A DNA stretch of 64,000 bases from Rubrivivax sp. (GCA_022842595.1 JALHPF010000006.1:62001-126000); one strand, 5' to 3'; shown: positions 51,871-63,038, counted from the stretch's first letter. A program made the numbers and translations. The notes: a model not told the origin generated them from the sequence alone.

Positions 51871-52755
51871 TCAGCGAAAGACCACGGACTTGTGACCGTT
51901 GACGAGCACCCGGTGTTCGACATGCCATCGCACGGCGCGCGCCAGCACCATGCATTCGATGTCGCGGCCGACGGCGGTGAAGTCCTCGGCCGACAGCGTG
52001 TGATCCACGCGCTGCACGTCCTGCTCGATGATCGGGCCTTCGTCGAGATCGGCGGTCACGTAGTGTGCCGTGGCGCCGATCAGTTTGACACCCCGCGCAT
52101 GGGCCTGGAAATACGGCCGCGCGCCCTTGAAGCTGGGCAGGAAGCTGTGGTGGATGTTGATGGCCCGGCCGGCGAGCGCCCGGCAGAACTCGGCGCTCAG
52201 GATCTGCATGTAGCGCGCCAGCACCACCAGGTCGATGGCCTCGCGCTCGATCAGGGCTTCGACCTGCGCTTCCTGCGCGCGCTTCACCTCGGAACTGCTG
52301 CCGCCGGCCAGCGGCAGGTGGTGGAAGGGAAGGCCGTAGCTGCCAGCCAGGTCTTCGAAGGTGCGGTGGTTGCTGACGATGGCCGCAACGTCCACCGGGA
52401 GCGAGCCGCTTTTCCAGCGGAACAGCAGGTCGTTCAGGCAGTGCCCGTGCTGGCTGACCATGAGCAGCACCCGTGCGCGTCTGGCCAGCGCGTGCAGGTG
52501 CAGCGTCATGCCGAACTGCTGGCGGGAGTGTTCGAACAGCGTCTGCAGGCGGCCGACATCGGCCAGCTGAGGCGGTGCTTCGAAATGCACGCGCATGAAG
52601 AACAATCCGGTGGCGTGCTCGCCATGCAGGTCGCCGAATTGCTGCGAATCGATGATGTTGCAGCCGGCCTGGTACAGCAGGCCGGAAACGGCATGGACGA
52701 TGCCCTTGGCGTCGCGACATGCCAATGTCAGGATGAATTCTTGTTCCAGAGCCAT
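51871..52755 (-). CDS. purU: Formyltetrahydrofolate deformylase
   Basis: A 294-residue enzyme: N-terminal ACT domain (EFILTLACRDAKGIVHAVSGLLYQAG, 5-80) and a formyltransferase-like catalytic domain with VVLARYMQILS, INIHHSFLPSFKGARPY (catalytic Asn/His) and ATAHYVTADLDEGPII (catalytic Asp). It hydrolyses 10-formyl-THF to THF and formate. An ATG two codons upstream (52761) is also possible. It is divergent from the ECF sigma gene with only 23 bases between start codons. Confidence 0.95.
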   Translation of the reverse strand: MALEQEFILTLACRDAKGIVHAVSGLLYQAGCNIIDSQQFGDLHGEHATGLFFMRVHFEAPPQLADVGRLQTLFEHSRQQFGMTLHLHALARRARVLLMVSQHGHCLNDLLFRWKSGSLPVDVAAIVSNHRTFEDLAGSYGLPFHHLPLAGGSSSEVKRAQEAQVEALIEREAIDLVVLARYMQILSAEFCRALAGRAINIHHSFLPSFKGARPYFQAHARGVKLIGATAHYVTADLDEGPIIEQDVQRVDHTLSAEDFTAVGRDIECMVLARAVRWHVEHRVLVNGHKSVVFR

Positions 52756-52778
52756 GGCCATGATTGTAGGGACCGCCC

Positions 52779-53408
52779 ATGAAAACCGATGAACGCGACT
52801 GGCCCGAGCGCAGCCGCGAACTGTCCAGCCTGCTGGCCCGTGCCGGCCTGGGCGACCGGGCGGCCTTCGCCCGCCTGTACGAGCACAGCAGCGGCCACCT
52901 GCTCGCCGTGGTGCTGCGCATCCAGCGCGACCGTGCCCAGGCCGAAGACCTGCTGCAGGAGATCTACGTGTCGGTCTGGAAGGCGGCAGCTTCCTTCGAC
53001 GCCGCGCGCAGCCAGCCGCTGACCTGGATGACCCACATTGCCCGCAACCGCGCCATCGACAGCCTGCGCCGCGCCAGCACCCAGCCGCGGCTGGAAAGCA
53101 CCACCCGCGACGACGACGACGAGCGCCCCGACGCCAGCGAAGCCCTCGCCGACCCCAACCCCGGCCCGCTGGAATTGCTGGGTCGCGCCAGCGACGCACG
53201 TGAACTGAGCCATTGCATGGAACATCTGAGCCCGCCGCAACGCCAGAGCGTGGCCCTGGCCTTCTTCGACGGCCTCTCGCACGCCGAGGTGGCCGACCAT
53301 CTGAAGCAGCCGCTGGGCACGGTGAAGAGCTGGGTACGCCGAGCCTTGCAGACCCTCAAGGGCTGCCTGGAACGTGCCGTGTCTCGTGACAACCAAGGGG
53401 TGCAGTAA
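52779..53408 (+). CDS. ECF-type sigma-70 family RNA polymerase sigma factor
   Basis: A 209-residue sigma factor: region 2 (AAFARLYEHSSGHLLAVVLRIQRDRAQAEDLLQEIYVSVW; the AEDLLQEIYVSVW helix is typical) and region 4 (LSPPQRQSVALAFFDGLSHAEVADHLKQPLGTVKSWVRRAL). A long acidic linker (TTRDDDDERPDASE) separates them. It pairs with the following RskA-like anti-sigma factor as in the SigK/RskA type. Its promoter must lie inside the purU 5' coding region, given the 23-base gap. Confidence 0.92.
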   Translation: MKTDERDWPERSRELSSLLARAGLGDRAAFARLYEHSSGHLLAVVLRIQRDRAQAEDLLQEIYVSVWKAAASFDAARSQPLTWMTHIARNRAIDSLRRASTQPRLESTTRDDDDERPDASEALADPNPGPLELLGRASDARELSHCMEHLSPPQRQSVALAFFDGLSHAEVADHLKQPLGTVKSWVRRALQTLKGCLERAVSRDNQGVQ

Positions 53409-53410
53409 GC

Positions 53411-54130
53411 ATGGACTACGGACGCCCCTCTCTGGCCGACGCCCTGGCCGCGCAATACGTGGCCGGCACCCTGCGCGGCCGCGCCCGCAACCGTTTCGAG
53501 ACGCTGCTGCCCAGCCACCCGGCGCTGCAGCACGCGGTCCGCGACTGGCAGGACCGCCTGATGCCGCTGACCACCGTGCTGCCGCCCGAGCCGCCGTCGG
53601 CTGCGGTCTGGAAAGGCATCGAAGCACAGCTCTGGCCGGCTGCGCCTGCGTCAGCCGCTGCCGGCCCCGCGGCTTCGGCGGCAGCCGGCTGGCAGCGTCT
53701 GGCCTGGTGGCGCGGCCTGGCGGGTTTTGCCAGCATCGCGGCGCTGACCCTCGGCGTGCTGCTGGCCAACCCGCCGGCACCGGTGGCGCCGGTGGTGGTG
53801 GTGCTGCAGGCCACCGGCAAGGACAGCGCCGTGGCCGGCAGCCTGGTGGCCAGCTTCAGTGGCGACGGGCGCGCCGTCACCGCGCGCACGCTGACACCGG
53901 TCTCGGTGCAGCAGGACAAGGTGCTGCAGCTCTGGTGGGCCACGGTCGACGGCCCGCCGCAGTCGCTGGGCCTGATCAAGCCCGACGGCGCCACGGTGCT
54001 GCCGAAGGACCTGCTGCCTGGCGGCCTGAAAGGCAGCCAGCTCGACCACATGGCGGTGAGCGTGGAACCACCGGGTGGTTCGCCCACCGGCAAACCCACC
54101 GGGCCGGTGGTGTTCTACGGCAAGCTCTAG
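53411..54130 (+). CDS. Anti-sigma factor, RskA family
   Basis: A 239-residue protein. An N-terminal cytoplasmic domain (LADALAAQYVAGTLRGRARNRFETLLPSHPAL, like anti-sigma zinc-less domains) is followed by one membrane helix (about 101-120, WRGLAGFASIAALTLGVLLA) and a periplasmic RskA domain (VVVLQATGKDSAVAGSL...LQLWWATVDGPPQSLGLI). It should hold the adjacent sigma factor inactive until an envelope signal is sensed. It starts 2 bases after the sigma stop. Confidence 0.9.
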   Translation: MDYGRPSLADALAAQYVAGTLRGRARNRFETLLPSHPALQHAVRDWQDRLMPLTTVLPPEPPSAAVWKGIEAQLWPAAPASAAAGPAASAAAGWQRLAWWRGLAGFASIAALTLGVLLANPPAPVAPVVVVLQATGKDSAVAGSLVASFSGDGRAVTARTLTPVSVQQDKVLQLWWATVDGPPQSLGLIKPDGATVLPKDLLPGGLKGSQLDHMAVSVEPPGGSPTGKPTGPVVFYGKL

Positions 54131-54178
54131 CGGCCAAGGGCGACGAACGGCCGGGCAGCGGCGACATATCCTTCGGCG

Positions 54179-55336
54179 ATGCTGAAGGACCTGTCCCTCT
54201 CCGCCGTGGTCGCCGGCTTCGTGGCCGTGCTGGTGGGCTTCACCAGTTCGGTCGTGATCGTCTTCCAGGCCGCCGCGGCGCTGGGTGCGACGCCGGCGCA
54301 GACCACGTCCTGGGTCTGGGCGCTGGGCCTGGGCATGGGGCTGACCAGCCTGGGCCTGAGCCTGCGCTATCGCATGCCGGTGCTCACGGCCTGGTCGACA
54401 CCGGGGGCGGCGCTGCTCGTCACCGCCGGTGCCGGCACCGGCATGGCCGAGGCCGTGGGCGCCTTCATGGTCTGCGCGCTGCTCATCACGCTGGCCGGCG
54501 CCACGGGCTGGTTCGCGCGGGTGATGGACCGCATTCCGCAGCCGCTGGCTGCAGCACTGCTGGCCGGCGTGCTGGCGCGCTTTGCATTCGATGCCTTCAC
54601 CTCGCTGCAGCGCGAGTTCGTGCTCGTCTTCGTGATGTTCCTGGCCTACCTCGCCGGCCGCCGCCTGTGGCCCCGCTACGCCGTGCCGGGGGTGCTGCTG
54701 GCGGGCGTGGCCGTGGCAGCGCTGCACGGCCAGCTGCACTTCGAGGCGGTGCAGTGGCGCTGGGCCGCGCCGGTGTTCACGATGCCCGCCTTCAGCCTGG
54801 CCGCGACCATCGGCATCGCGCTGCCTCTGTTCGTGGTGACGATGGCTTCGCAGAACCTGCCGGGCGTGGCGGCGCAGCGCGCTGCCGGCTTCGATGTGCC
54901 GGTGTCGCCGGCGATCGCCACCACCGGCATCGCCACGCTGCTGCTGGCGCCCTTCGGCGGCTACGCGCTGAACCTGGCGGCCATCACCGCGGCCATCTGC
55001 ATGGGGCGCGAGGCCCATGAAGACCCGGCACGGCGCTGGGTGGCGGCCGCAGCGGCCGGTGTCTTCTACATCGTGCTCGGGCTGCTGGGCGGGGCGGTGG
55101 TGGGGCTGATCGCGGCCTTCCCGCCGCCGCTGGTGCTGGCGGTGGCCGGCTTCGCACTGCTGGGCACCATCGGCGGCGGCCTGGCCGCGGCGATGAAGGA
55201 CGACGGCGCGCGCGAGGCCGCGCTCGTCACCTTCCTCGTCACTGCCAGCGGGCTCAGCCTGGCCGGCGTGGGCGCGGCCTTCTGGGGCGTGGTGGCCGGG
55301 GCGCTGACGCTGTTCGTGCAGCGCTGGCGCGCCTGA
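54179..55336 (+). CDS. Benzoate/H+ symporter BenE family transporter
   Basis: A 385-residue inner-membrane protein with about twelve helices: LSAVVAGFVAVLVGFTSSVVIVFQAAAALGAT at the start, a TAWSTPGAALL re-entrant motif, and LPLFVVTMASQNLPGVAA in the middle, all BenE hallmarks. Proton-driven uptake of benzoate or another aromatic acid is predicted. No benzoate catabolic gene is adjacent, so the substrate is uncertain. It follows the anti-sigma gene by 48 bases and may or may not share its transcript. Confidence 0.9.
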   Translation: MLKDLSLSAVVAGFVAVLVGFTSSVVIVFQAAAALGATPAQTTSWVWALGLGMGLTSLGLSLRYRMPVLTAWSTPGAALLVTAGAGTGMAEAVGAFMVCALLITLAGATGWFARVMDRIPQPLAAALLAGVLARFAFDAFTSLQREFVLVFVMFLAYLAGRRLWPRYAVPGVLLAGVAVAALHGQLHFEAVQWRWAAPVFTMPAFSLAATIGIALPLFVVTMASQNLPGVAAQRAAGFDVPVSPAIATTGIATLLLAPFGGYALNLAAITAAICMGREAHEDPARRWVAAAAAGVFYIVLGLLGGAVVGLIAAFPPPLVLAVAGFALLGTIGGGLAAAMKDDGAREAALVTFLVTASGLSLAGVGAAFWGVVAGALTLFVQRWRA

Positions 55337-55353
55337 GGCCCGGTCCAGGCCTG

Positions 55354-55599
55354 TCAGGCGCTCGCGCCCGAGTCGCCTTCCGGTCCGAGTTCGAAGCCCA
55401 GCGTCGGCGCCACGTCGGCCACGCCCGGCACCGCCTGCAGCTTGGCCAGCAGGCGGGCCGGGGCATGGCCGTTGACGACGCCGAACTCGCCCAGCACCTC
55501 GGTCACCTTCAGCCCCGCCTTGCGCAAGGCTGCGGTCACCGCCGGCAGTGCGGCGCCGGGTTCGCAGGTCACGGTCCACAGGGGGTCGGGCTTGGGCAT
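55354..55599 (-). CDS. Inhibitor I9/propeptide-like mini-protein
   Basis: An 81-residue protein: LWTVTCEPGAALPAVTAALRKAG, LKVTEVLGEFGVVNGHAP, LLAKLQAVPGVADVAPTLGFEL. The beta-alpha-beta layout and the VPGVADVAP ending match the subtilisin propeptide/inhibitor I9 fold. It is encoded separately, 56 bases downstream of a subtilisin-like protease gene on the same strand, so it probably acts as that enzyme's inhibitor or folding helper. No signal peptide. The ATG at 55599 has no clear competitor. Confidence 0.72.
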   Translation of the reverse strand: MPKPDPLWTVTCEPGAALPAVTAALRKAGLKVTEVLGEFGVVNGHAPARLLAKLQAVPGVADVAPTLGFELGPEGDSGASA

Positions 55600-55655
55600 G
55601 GTCGGGCTCCTGGATCCAGCGTGATTGTGGGCTTCGTGGCCTCGGGCTCGGTGGC

Positions 55656-56984
55656 TCAAGGCGCCTGCACGAGCCCGCGGCCGACGCGGCTGGGCGGGAA
55701 GGGCAGCGGCCTGGCCGTGGCCAGCAGCCGGTTCCACAGCGCCTGGCCGCGCAGCCCGGGGCTGCTCTGCGCCCACAGCGCGGCGCAGCCGGCCACGTGC
55801 GGCGCGGCCATGCTGGTGCCGGTCTTGAAGCCATAGCGCTGCGGCCGGGGCACCGACGAATAGACGTCGCGCCCGGGGCCGGCAATTTCCACCTTGCCGA
55901 AATTCGAGAAGGTCGACGGCCTCAGGTTGCTGTCGAGCGAAGCCACCGACATGATCGTCGGCGAATTGGCCGGCGCACCCGTCGGCCCGGCGGAATTGCC
56001 GGCAGCGGCAATCATCAGCAGCCCCAGCTGCAGCGCCGCGCCCCCGGCCGCGGTGTAGGCCGCCTGCACCGGTGACTGCGAGCCGAGCGACATCGAGATC
56101 ACCTGGCAGCGGTTGGCAATCGCCCAGTTCATGCCCGCCAGCACGCTGCCGCCGACGCTGCTGCCGGCATTCGACAGCACCTTGCCGACAAAGATGGTGC
56201 TGCGGAAGGCCACGCCGTAGCGCGGCGTGGTGCCGGCCGGCGCCTGCGGCCCGCAAGCCGTGCCGATGCAATGCGTGCCGTGGCTGTGCAGGTCCTGCAC
56301 GGGCTGGCCGACGAAGCTGGCCGAGACGATGGCGCGGCCGGCGAAGTCGGGGTGGCCCAGGTCCATGCCGGTGTCCAGCACCGCCACCTTGATGCCCAGG
56401 CCGTTGCGCACGCTGGGTGGCACGCGGCAGGCGTTGAGGCCCCAGGTCGCGCCCAGCACCTGGGCTTCGTCATCGCTGTCGTCGGGCCGGGGCAGGCCGC
56501 CGTCGAGGTCGCGGGCGATGGTTTCGGCGGCGCGCAGGAAGCCGCGCAGGTACTCGCCCTGGGCGTCGTCGCTGAAGACGAAGTACTCGGGCTCGATGAT
56601 CAGCAGCGGGCTGTCGCCTTCCAGTTCCTCGGCCACGCCGAAGCGGCTGGCGGCCATGGCGTCGCCACCGACGAGCGCGACATTGATCTCGGGGAAGATC
56701 ACGGCGTCGGCGTCGCCCAGCGCACCGAGTTCGACGGCCTGGCCGCCGAAGTCGCGCGCGTCGGCCACGCGCATGCTCTGGCCGCGCAGGGCCTTGGCGC
56801 CTTCTTCCATGGCGCCTTCCTTGAAGGTGACGAGATAACGGCCGGTTTCCAGGCTGTCGCCGCCGCGTTCCTGGGCGGCCAGCAGCATCGCTTCGATGCT
56901 GGCGCTGGCGCCCATGGCGGACGATTCGGGGGTGGTGGATGGGGTGCGGCTGCTGCCACGCGGGGGGGTGGGCTTCTTGGCCAT
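55656..56984 (-). CDS. S8 family subtilisin-like serine protease, non-secreted
   Basis: A 442-residue protein with complete catalytic motifs: Asp204 in VAVLDTGMDLGHPD, His235 in HSHGTHCIGT, Asn330 in AAAGNSAG, Ser391 in GTSMAAPHVAG. Before the domain lies a 190-residue N-terminal region with a Ser/Thr/Pro-rich start, a propeptide-like segment (GRYLVTFKEGAMEEG) and an acidic stretch. No signal peptide is visible, so it may be cytoplasmic or non-classically exported. An ATG 9 codons upstream (57011) is possible; MAKKPTP was chosen. It is followed by the I9-like gene. Confidence 0.88.
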   Translation of the reverse strand: MAKKPTPPRGSSRTPSTTPESSAMGASASIEAMLLAAQERGGDSLETGRYLVTFKEGAMEEGAKALRGQSMRVADARDFGGQAVELGALGDADAVIFPEINVALVGGDAMAASRFGVAEELEGDSPLLIIEPEYFVFSDDAQGEYLRGFLRAAETIARDLDGGLPRPDDSDDEAQVLGATWGLNACRVPPSVRNGLGIKVAVLDTGMDLGHPDFAGRAIVSASFVGQPVQDLHSHGTHCIGTACGPQAPAGTTPRYGVAFRSTIFVGKVLSNAGSSVGGSVLAGMNWAIANRCQVISMSLGSQSPVQAAYTAAGGAALQLGLLMIAAAGNSAGPTGAPANSPTIMSVASLDSNLRPSTFSNFGKVEIAGPGRDVYSSVPRPQRYGFKTGTSMAAPHVAGCAALWAQSSPGLRGQALWNRLLATARPLPFPPSRVGRGLVQAP

Positions 56985-57207
56985 GGTGAGTGTCTTTCGT
57001 GAGCGCAGCAAGCCGGTGGTGAAAGGTGCCGGCGGGCTTGCTGTGGCACCGACACGGCGCGACTGTCTGCCTGTCGGCAGCGCTTGCGGACCCCTAGTTC
57101 AGCGACTTTGGGCGTGGCCGTGGCGGGTTTTTCCACCCGCGGAATGAAGCCGGCGCGGCTGTGCAACACTGCCGGCGCCTCCTGCCCGGCCATCGGCCCA
57201 CCGCACC

Positions 57208-58179
57208 ATGAAACTGCTCTTCGTTGCCGACCCGCTGGCGTCTTTCAAGACCCACAAGGACTCCACCTTCGCCATGATGCGCGAGGCCGCCGCACGCGGC
57301 CACACGCTGATGGCCTGCGAGCCGAAGGACCTGCGCTGGCAGCGCGGTGAACCGGTCACGGCCTTCGTGCGCGACATCACCCTCACCGGCCGCCCGGGCG
57401 ATGGCCACAGCGAAGACTGGTTCAGCGCCGCGCAGCAGCCACCCGACGAGCGCCCGCAGGCGCTGCAGGACGTGGACGCGGTGCTGATGCGCAAGGACCC
57501 GCCCTTCGACAGCGAGTACTTCTATGCCACCCACCTGCTGGGCCAGGCCGAACGTGAAGGCGCGCGCGTGTTCAACCGGGCGGCGGCGCTGCGAGACCAC
57601 CCCGAAAAGCTGGCGATCATGGAGTTTCCGCAGTTCATCGGCCCGACGCTCGTGACCCGCGATGCCAGCGACATCAAGCGCTTCCACGCCGAACACCACG
57701 ACATCATCTGCAAGCCGCTGGACGGCATGGGCGGCATGGGCATCTTCCGCGTCGGCCCCGACGCGCTGAACCTAGGCAGCATCATCGAGACGCTGAACAA
57801 GGGCGGTGCCGAGACGGTGATGGTGCAGAAGTACCTGCCCGAGATCACCCAGGGCGACAAGCGCGTGCTCATCATCGGCGGCGAACCGGTGCCCTTCGTG
57901 CTGGCGCGCATTCCGCAGGGCAGCGAGATCCGCGGCAACCTCGCCGCTGGCGGCAAGGGCGTGGCCCAGCCGCTGAACGAACACGATCGCGAGGTCGCGC
58001 GCAGCATCGGCAGCGTGCTGGCCGCGCGCGGGCTGCTGCTGGTGGGGCTGGACATCATCGGCACCAGCGTCACCGAGATCAACGTCACCAGCCCGACGGG
58101 CTTCCAGGAAATCACCCAGCAAAGCGGGTATGACGTGGCCAAGCGCTTCGTCGACGCGCTGGAGGCGGCGCTGTCGTGA
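57208..58179 (+). CDS. gshB: Glutathione synthetase
   Basis: A 323-residue ATP-grasp enzyme: MKLLFVADPLASFKTHKDST, LMRKDPPFDSEYFYATHLL, DIICKPLDGMGGMGIFRV (ATP-binding glycine loop) and EINVTSPTGFQEI at the C-terminus. It joins gamma-glutamylcysteine and glycine to glutathione. gshA is not beside it. Its stop overlaps the GTG of the questin-oxidase-like gene (GTGA, 58176-58179), so they are coupled. Confidence 0.96.
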   Translation: MKLLFVADPLASFKTHKDSTFAMMREAAARGHTLMACEPKDLRWQRGEPVTAFVRDITLTGRPGDGHSEDWFSAAQQPPDERPQALQDVDAVLMRKDPPFDSEYFYATHLLGQAEREGARVFNRAAALRDHPEKLAIMEFPQFIGPTLVTRDASDIKRFHAEHHDIICKPLDGMGGMGIFRVGPDALNLGSIIETLNKGGAETVMVQKYLPEITQGDKRVLIIGGEPVPFVLARIPQGSEIRGNLAAGGKGVAQPLNEHDREVARSIGSVLAARGLLLVGLDIIGTSVTEINVTSPTGFQEITQQSGYDVAKRFVDALEAALS

Positions 58180-59186
58180 GCCTTCAGGACCTGTTGCGCG
58201 ACACCACCCGCTGGGACGCCGAATACGCCGGCAGCCTGAGCAACCACCTGCCGATGGCCCTGGCGGCGCTGCATCGCCTGGGTGCCGGCGACGAGCGCCT
58301 GGCAGCGTTCGCCGAGCGCTACAGCGCCAGGCTGCACCCGGCGCCGGCGATCGAGCCCTGGCCCCCCGGTGACGCCTGGCGCGAGCGCTTCGGCGATGCC
58401 CATGCCTGGCCCGTCTACCGCGACTTATTCCGCCAGTGGCTCACCCACGAAGGCATGGCCGACGTGCTGCAGCAGGCCCTGCCCTATCTGGTGCAGGGCT
58501 GTGGCGCTGCAGCCTTCCACGGGATGATCCGCGTGGCCTACGCCTTCGAGGCCGTGGCCGCGGAAGAGCTGGCCGACGGCCTGGCCTACTGGGCCTGCCG
58601 CTGGATGGACCTCGGCCCGGGCCGCTTGCCGGCCACGGCACTGGAACGTGACCCGGGCCGGCTGCTGGATGCCTTGACCGCGCTGCCGCCAAGCCGTGCC
58701 GGGCTCATTGCCCACCGCATGCTGGACGCGGCGCGGGCCCGCGGCTTCGACGCCGTGGTGGCGCAACTGCAGGTCGACGCGCACACGCTGCCGCGGCTGG
58801 CCCGCCTGGCCGCGCAGCGCTACGCCCGCAGCGGCAACTTCACCGTGCTGCACCTCGTCACCAGCGCCCATGCGCTGCGTGTGCTGCTGCCCTTCATCGA
58901 CGACCAGGCAGCCGCCGTTGCCCACTACTGGCGCGCGTATGCGGCCGGTGTGGTGGCCGCGCGCGACCTGCCCGGGCGTGCGGCAACGCTGCGCGACTGG
59001 CCTGAACTGGTTCGGGCAGCCACGGCCAGTGACGACGACCACCTGTGCAAGCTGGTCGACGCCTGCTGGCAGGAGCAGGCCGCCCATGGCGGCACCCCCG
59101 ACTGGCAGCGCGCCGCGAGCCGCGCCGTGGCCGATGCCAGCCGCCGCGCAGGCGCCACGCGGGCGTTGCAGGAGCCCGCCTGCTGA
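58176..59186 (+). CDS. Questin oxidase family protein (DUF4243-like)
   Basis: A 336-residue, helical protein: WDAEYAGSLSNHLPMALAALHRLGA and LYHAFHGMIR-like GCGAAAFHGMIRVAYAFEA, with FTVLHLVTSAHALRVLLPFID later. His in SNHLPM and FHGMIR and the LHLVTSAHA segment match the questin oxidase (Baeyer-Villiger type, DUF4243) family, best known from fungal polyketide pathways and also common in bacteria. Substrate unknown. The start is GTG inside the gshB stop; uup starts 28 bases downstream. Confidence 0.82.
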   Translation: MSLQDLLRDTTRWDAEYAGSLSNHLPMALAALHRLGAGDERLAAFAERYSARLHPAPAIEPWPPGDAWRERFGDAHAWPVYRDLFRQWLTHEGMADVLQQALPYLVQGCGAAAFHGMIRVAYAFEAVAAEELADGLAYWACRWMDLGPGRLPATALERDPGRLLDALTALPPSRAGLIAHRMLDAARARGFDAVVAQLQVDAHTLPRLARLAAQRYARSGNFTVLHLVTSAHALRVLLPFIDDQAAAVAHYWRAYAAGVVAARDLPGRAATLRDWPELVRAATASDDDHLCKLVDACWQEQAAHGGTPDWQRAASRAVADASRRAGATRALQEPAC

Positions 59187-59214
59187 AAGTGGCAGGGTCG
59201 CCGACAATCCGGCG

Positions 59215-61140
<1,926 letters not shown>

Positions 61141-61188
61141 TCAGGATCGTCGACCCTCACCCTCCTCACACTTCGAAAGACACACCCC

Positions 61189-62184
61189 ATGAGCACCACC
61201 CCGATGACCTACCGCCGCCTGGGCCGCAGTGGCCTGCGTGTCAGCACCCTGTCGCTGGGCAGCTGGGTCACGTACCACAACCAGGTCGACACGAAGTCGG
61301 CGGCCGAGATGATGGCCGCGGCCTTCGACGCCGGCGTCAATTTCTTCGACAACGCCGAGGTCTACGCCGGCGGCCGCAGCGAGGAGGTGATGGGTGCTGC
61401 CATCAAGCAGCTGGCCTGGCCGCGCCTGAACTACGTCGTCAGCACCAAGTTCTTCTGGGGCCTGGCCGGCAATGCCGAAGGCGTGAACCGCAAGAACACC
61501 TTGAACCGCAAGTACCTGACGCAAGCCATCGATGGCAGCCTGCAGCGCATGGGCCTGGACTTCATCGACCTCATCTACTGCCACCGCCCCGACCCGCACA
61601 CCCCCATCGAGGAAACCGTGCGCGCGATGAGCGACATCATCAGCCAGGGCAAGGCGCTGTACTGGGGCACCAGCGAATGGAGCGCCTCGGACATCCACGC
61701 CGCCTGGCACCTGGCCGACCGCCATGGCTGGCACAAGCCGGTGATGGAGCAGCCCGAATACAACCTGTTCCACCGCCAGCGTGTCGAGAAGGAATACGCC
61801 CGGCTCTACGAAGACATCGGCCTGGGCTTGACGACCTGGAGCCCGCTGGCCAGCGGGCTGCTGACCGGCAAGTACCGCGGTGGCGTGCCCGAAGGCAGCC
61901 GTGGCGCGATGGAGAACATGGCTTTCCTGCGCGAGAACCTGCTCAGCGTCGAGAAGAACAACGCCGTCAGCCAGCTGATGCCCATCGCCGAGGAACTGGG
62001 GGCCTCGCTGGCCCAGCTGGCGCTGGCCTGGACGGCGAAGAACCCGCGGGTCAGCACGGTGATCACCGGCGCTTCGAAAGCGTCGCAGCTGCAGCAGAAC
62101 CTGGGCGCGCTGGCCGTCATCGACAAGCTCACGCCCGAGGTGATGGCACGCATCGAAGCCGTGACCCGGCCGTTGGCCGACTGA
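61189..62184 (+). CDS. Aldo/keto reductase, Kv-beta-like
   Basis: A 331-residue AKR with [17 protein letters not shown] (Asp54 and catalytic Tyr59), a Lys in VVSTKFFWG, His in [14 protein letters not shown], and the NADPH-binding C-terminus [17 protein letters not shown]. The [13 protein letters not shown] and [15 protein letters not shown] segments place it with the K+-channel beta-subunit-like (AKR6) group found in many bacteria. Substrate unknown. It is convergent with the DOMON protein gene, 13 bases apart. Confidence 0.9.
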   Translation: MSTTPMTYRRLGRSGLRVSTLSLGSWVTYHNQVDTKSAAEMMAAAFDAGVNFFDNAEVYAGGRSEEVMGAAIKQLAWPRLNYVVSTKFFWGLAGNAEGVNRKNTLNRKYLTQAIDGSLQRMGLDFIDLIYCHRPDPHTPIEETVRAMSDIISQGKALYWGTSEWSASDIHAAWHLADRHGWHKPVMEQPEYNLFHRQRVEKEYARLYEDIGLGLTTWSPLASGLLTGKYRGGVPEGSRGAMENMAFLRENLLSVEKNNAVSQLMPIAEELGASLAQLALAWTAKNPRVSTVITGASKASQLQQNLGALAVIDKLTPEVMARIEAVTRPLAD

Positions 62185-62197
62185 CCTGCGGGCGGGT

Positions 62198-62803
62198 TCA
62201 GAACCCCCGGCGCAAGCGCCCGGCCAGCAGGCCGAGCCCGGCCAGCATCATGAGAACGGACGCGGGCTCGGGCACTGGTGCAAACGTGTAGGTGAGCTCG
62301 GACGCGTCCGAGAAACTGTGGCGCACGGTCAGGTCGTCACTCGTCGACTGGAACGCGGCGAGGATGTAGTAGGCGCCATCGGTCAGGTCGAAGTCCCGCG
62401 AGTCGCCCGTGTTCAGCAGCCGCGTGAAGGTGTAGCTGGTGATGCCGTTCGATTCGCCGGCGCTCAGCAGGGTCACGTCCTGGCTCGGGTCTGGGACGGG
62501 CGGGTTGCGCAAGAACGCGAAGGCGTCCAGGCCGTAGGCGGTGGCGTTCGGCAACACGCCGGCCATGAAGACGTCGGTGCCGGGCATGAACTGGTCGCGC
62601 GAGAAGCCCACGGCCACCCAGCCGGTCGCCCTGGCCGTGACGGTGCCGACGAAACTGTTGTCGCACACCCGGAAGGTCAGCGAGTAGTCGCTGGTGGGCG
62701 CGTACGTGGTGTCCGGGCCGCATGTCGCGCTCATGGCGCTGCCCGAAGCGAACCAGGCTGCCATGGCCCCCCAGGCAGCAACACGTCTGATCGAGGTTCG
62801 CAT
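62198..62803 (-). CDS. DOMON-domain protein with PEP-CTERM sorting signal
   Basis: A 201-residue exported protein: signal peptide (residues 1-26, AAWFASGSAMSA), a DOMON-like beta-sandwich (SLTFRVCDNSFVGTVTARATGWVAVGFSRDQFMPGTDVFMAG, about 40-82) and a PEP-CTERM tail (VPEPASVLMMLAGLGLLAGRLRR, about 177-199). DOMON domains bind haem or sugars; the GWVAVGFS motif is the family hallmark. It would be processed by an exosortase not encoded here. Cysteines in TCGPD and RVCDNS could pair. Confidence 0.85.
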   Translation of the reverse strand: MRTSIRRVAAWGAMAAWFASGSAMSATCGPDTTYAPTSDYSLTFRVCDNSFVGTVTARATGWVAVGFSRDQFMPGTDVFMAGVLPNATAYGLDAFAFLRNPPVPDPSQDVTLLSAGESNGITSYTFTRLLNTGDSRDFDLTDGAYYILAAFQSTSDDLTVRHSFSDASELTYTFAPVPEPASVLMMLAGLGLLAGRLRRGF

Positions 62804-62985
62804 GGGTCACTCCAAGGGATTCTTTCCGAAACGCCGTCCAGAATTTGCCGTCGCGATGTGGCAAGACCATGACGGACGGACAGGGTCCCGACGCGGTGTC
62901 GGGCCTTGGCCCTTGGGCAGCAAGCGAATCGGGCTTGCCCTCCCTCTCGAATGCGGTGCGTCCAAGCAGCCGCGGCGAGTAGGGC

Positions 62986-63003
62986 GTTTCACTGCAACGT
63001 CAC
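62986..63003 (+). promoter_or_regulatory. Candidate Pho box upstream of phoX
   Basis: Two 7-base direct repeats, GTTTCAC (62986-62992) and ACGTCAC (62997-63003), are separated by 4 bases, the 11-base period of PhoB boxes (consensus CTGTCAT/C). Each matches 5 of 7. It lies 94 bases before the phoX ATG. Confidence 0.4.
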
Positions 63004-63038
63004 ACACCCTGGCCAGCATCCACCGGGAACCACAGACA

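Noticed and set aside
58696..59214. Upstream extension of the Uup frame
   Set aside because: The extension overlaps the questin-oxidase-like gene out of frame and is Arg/Pro/Ser-rich; the ABC-F N-terminus starts at 59215.
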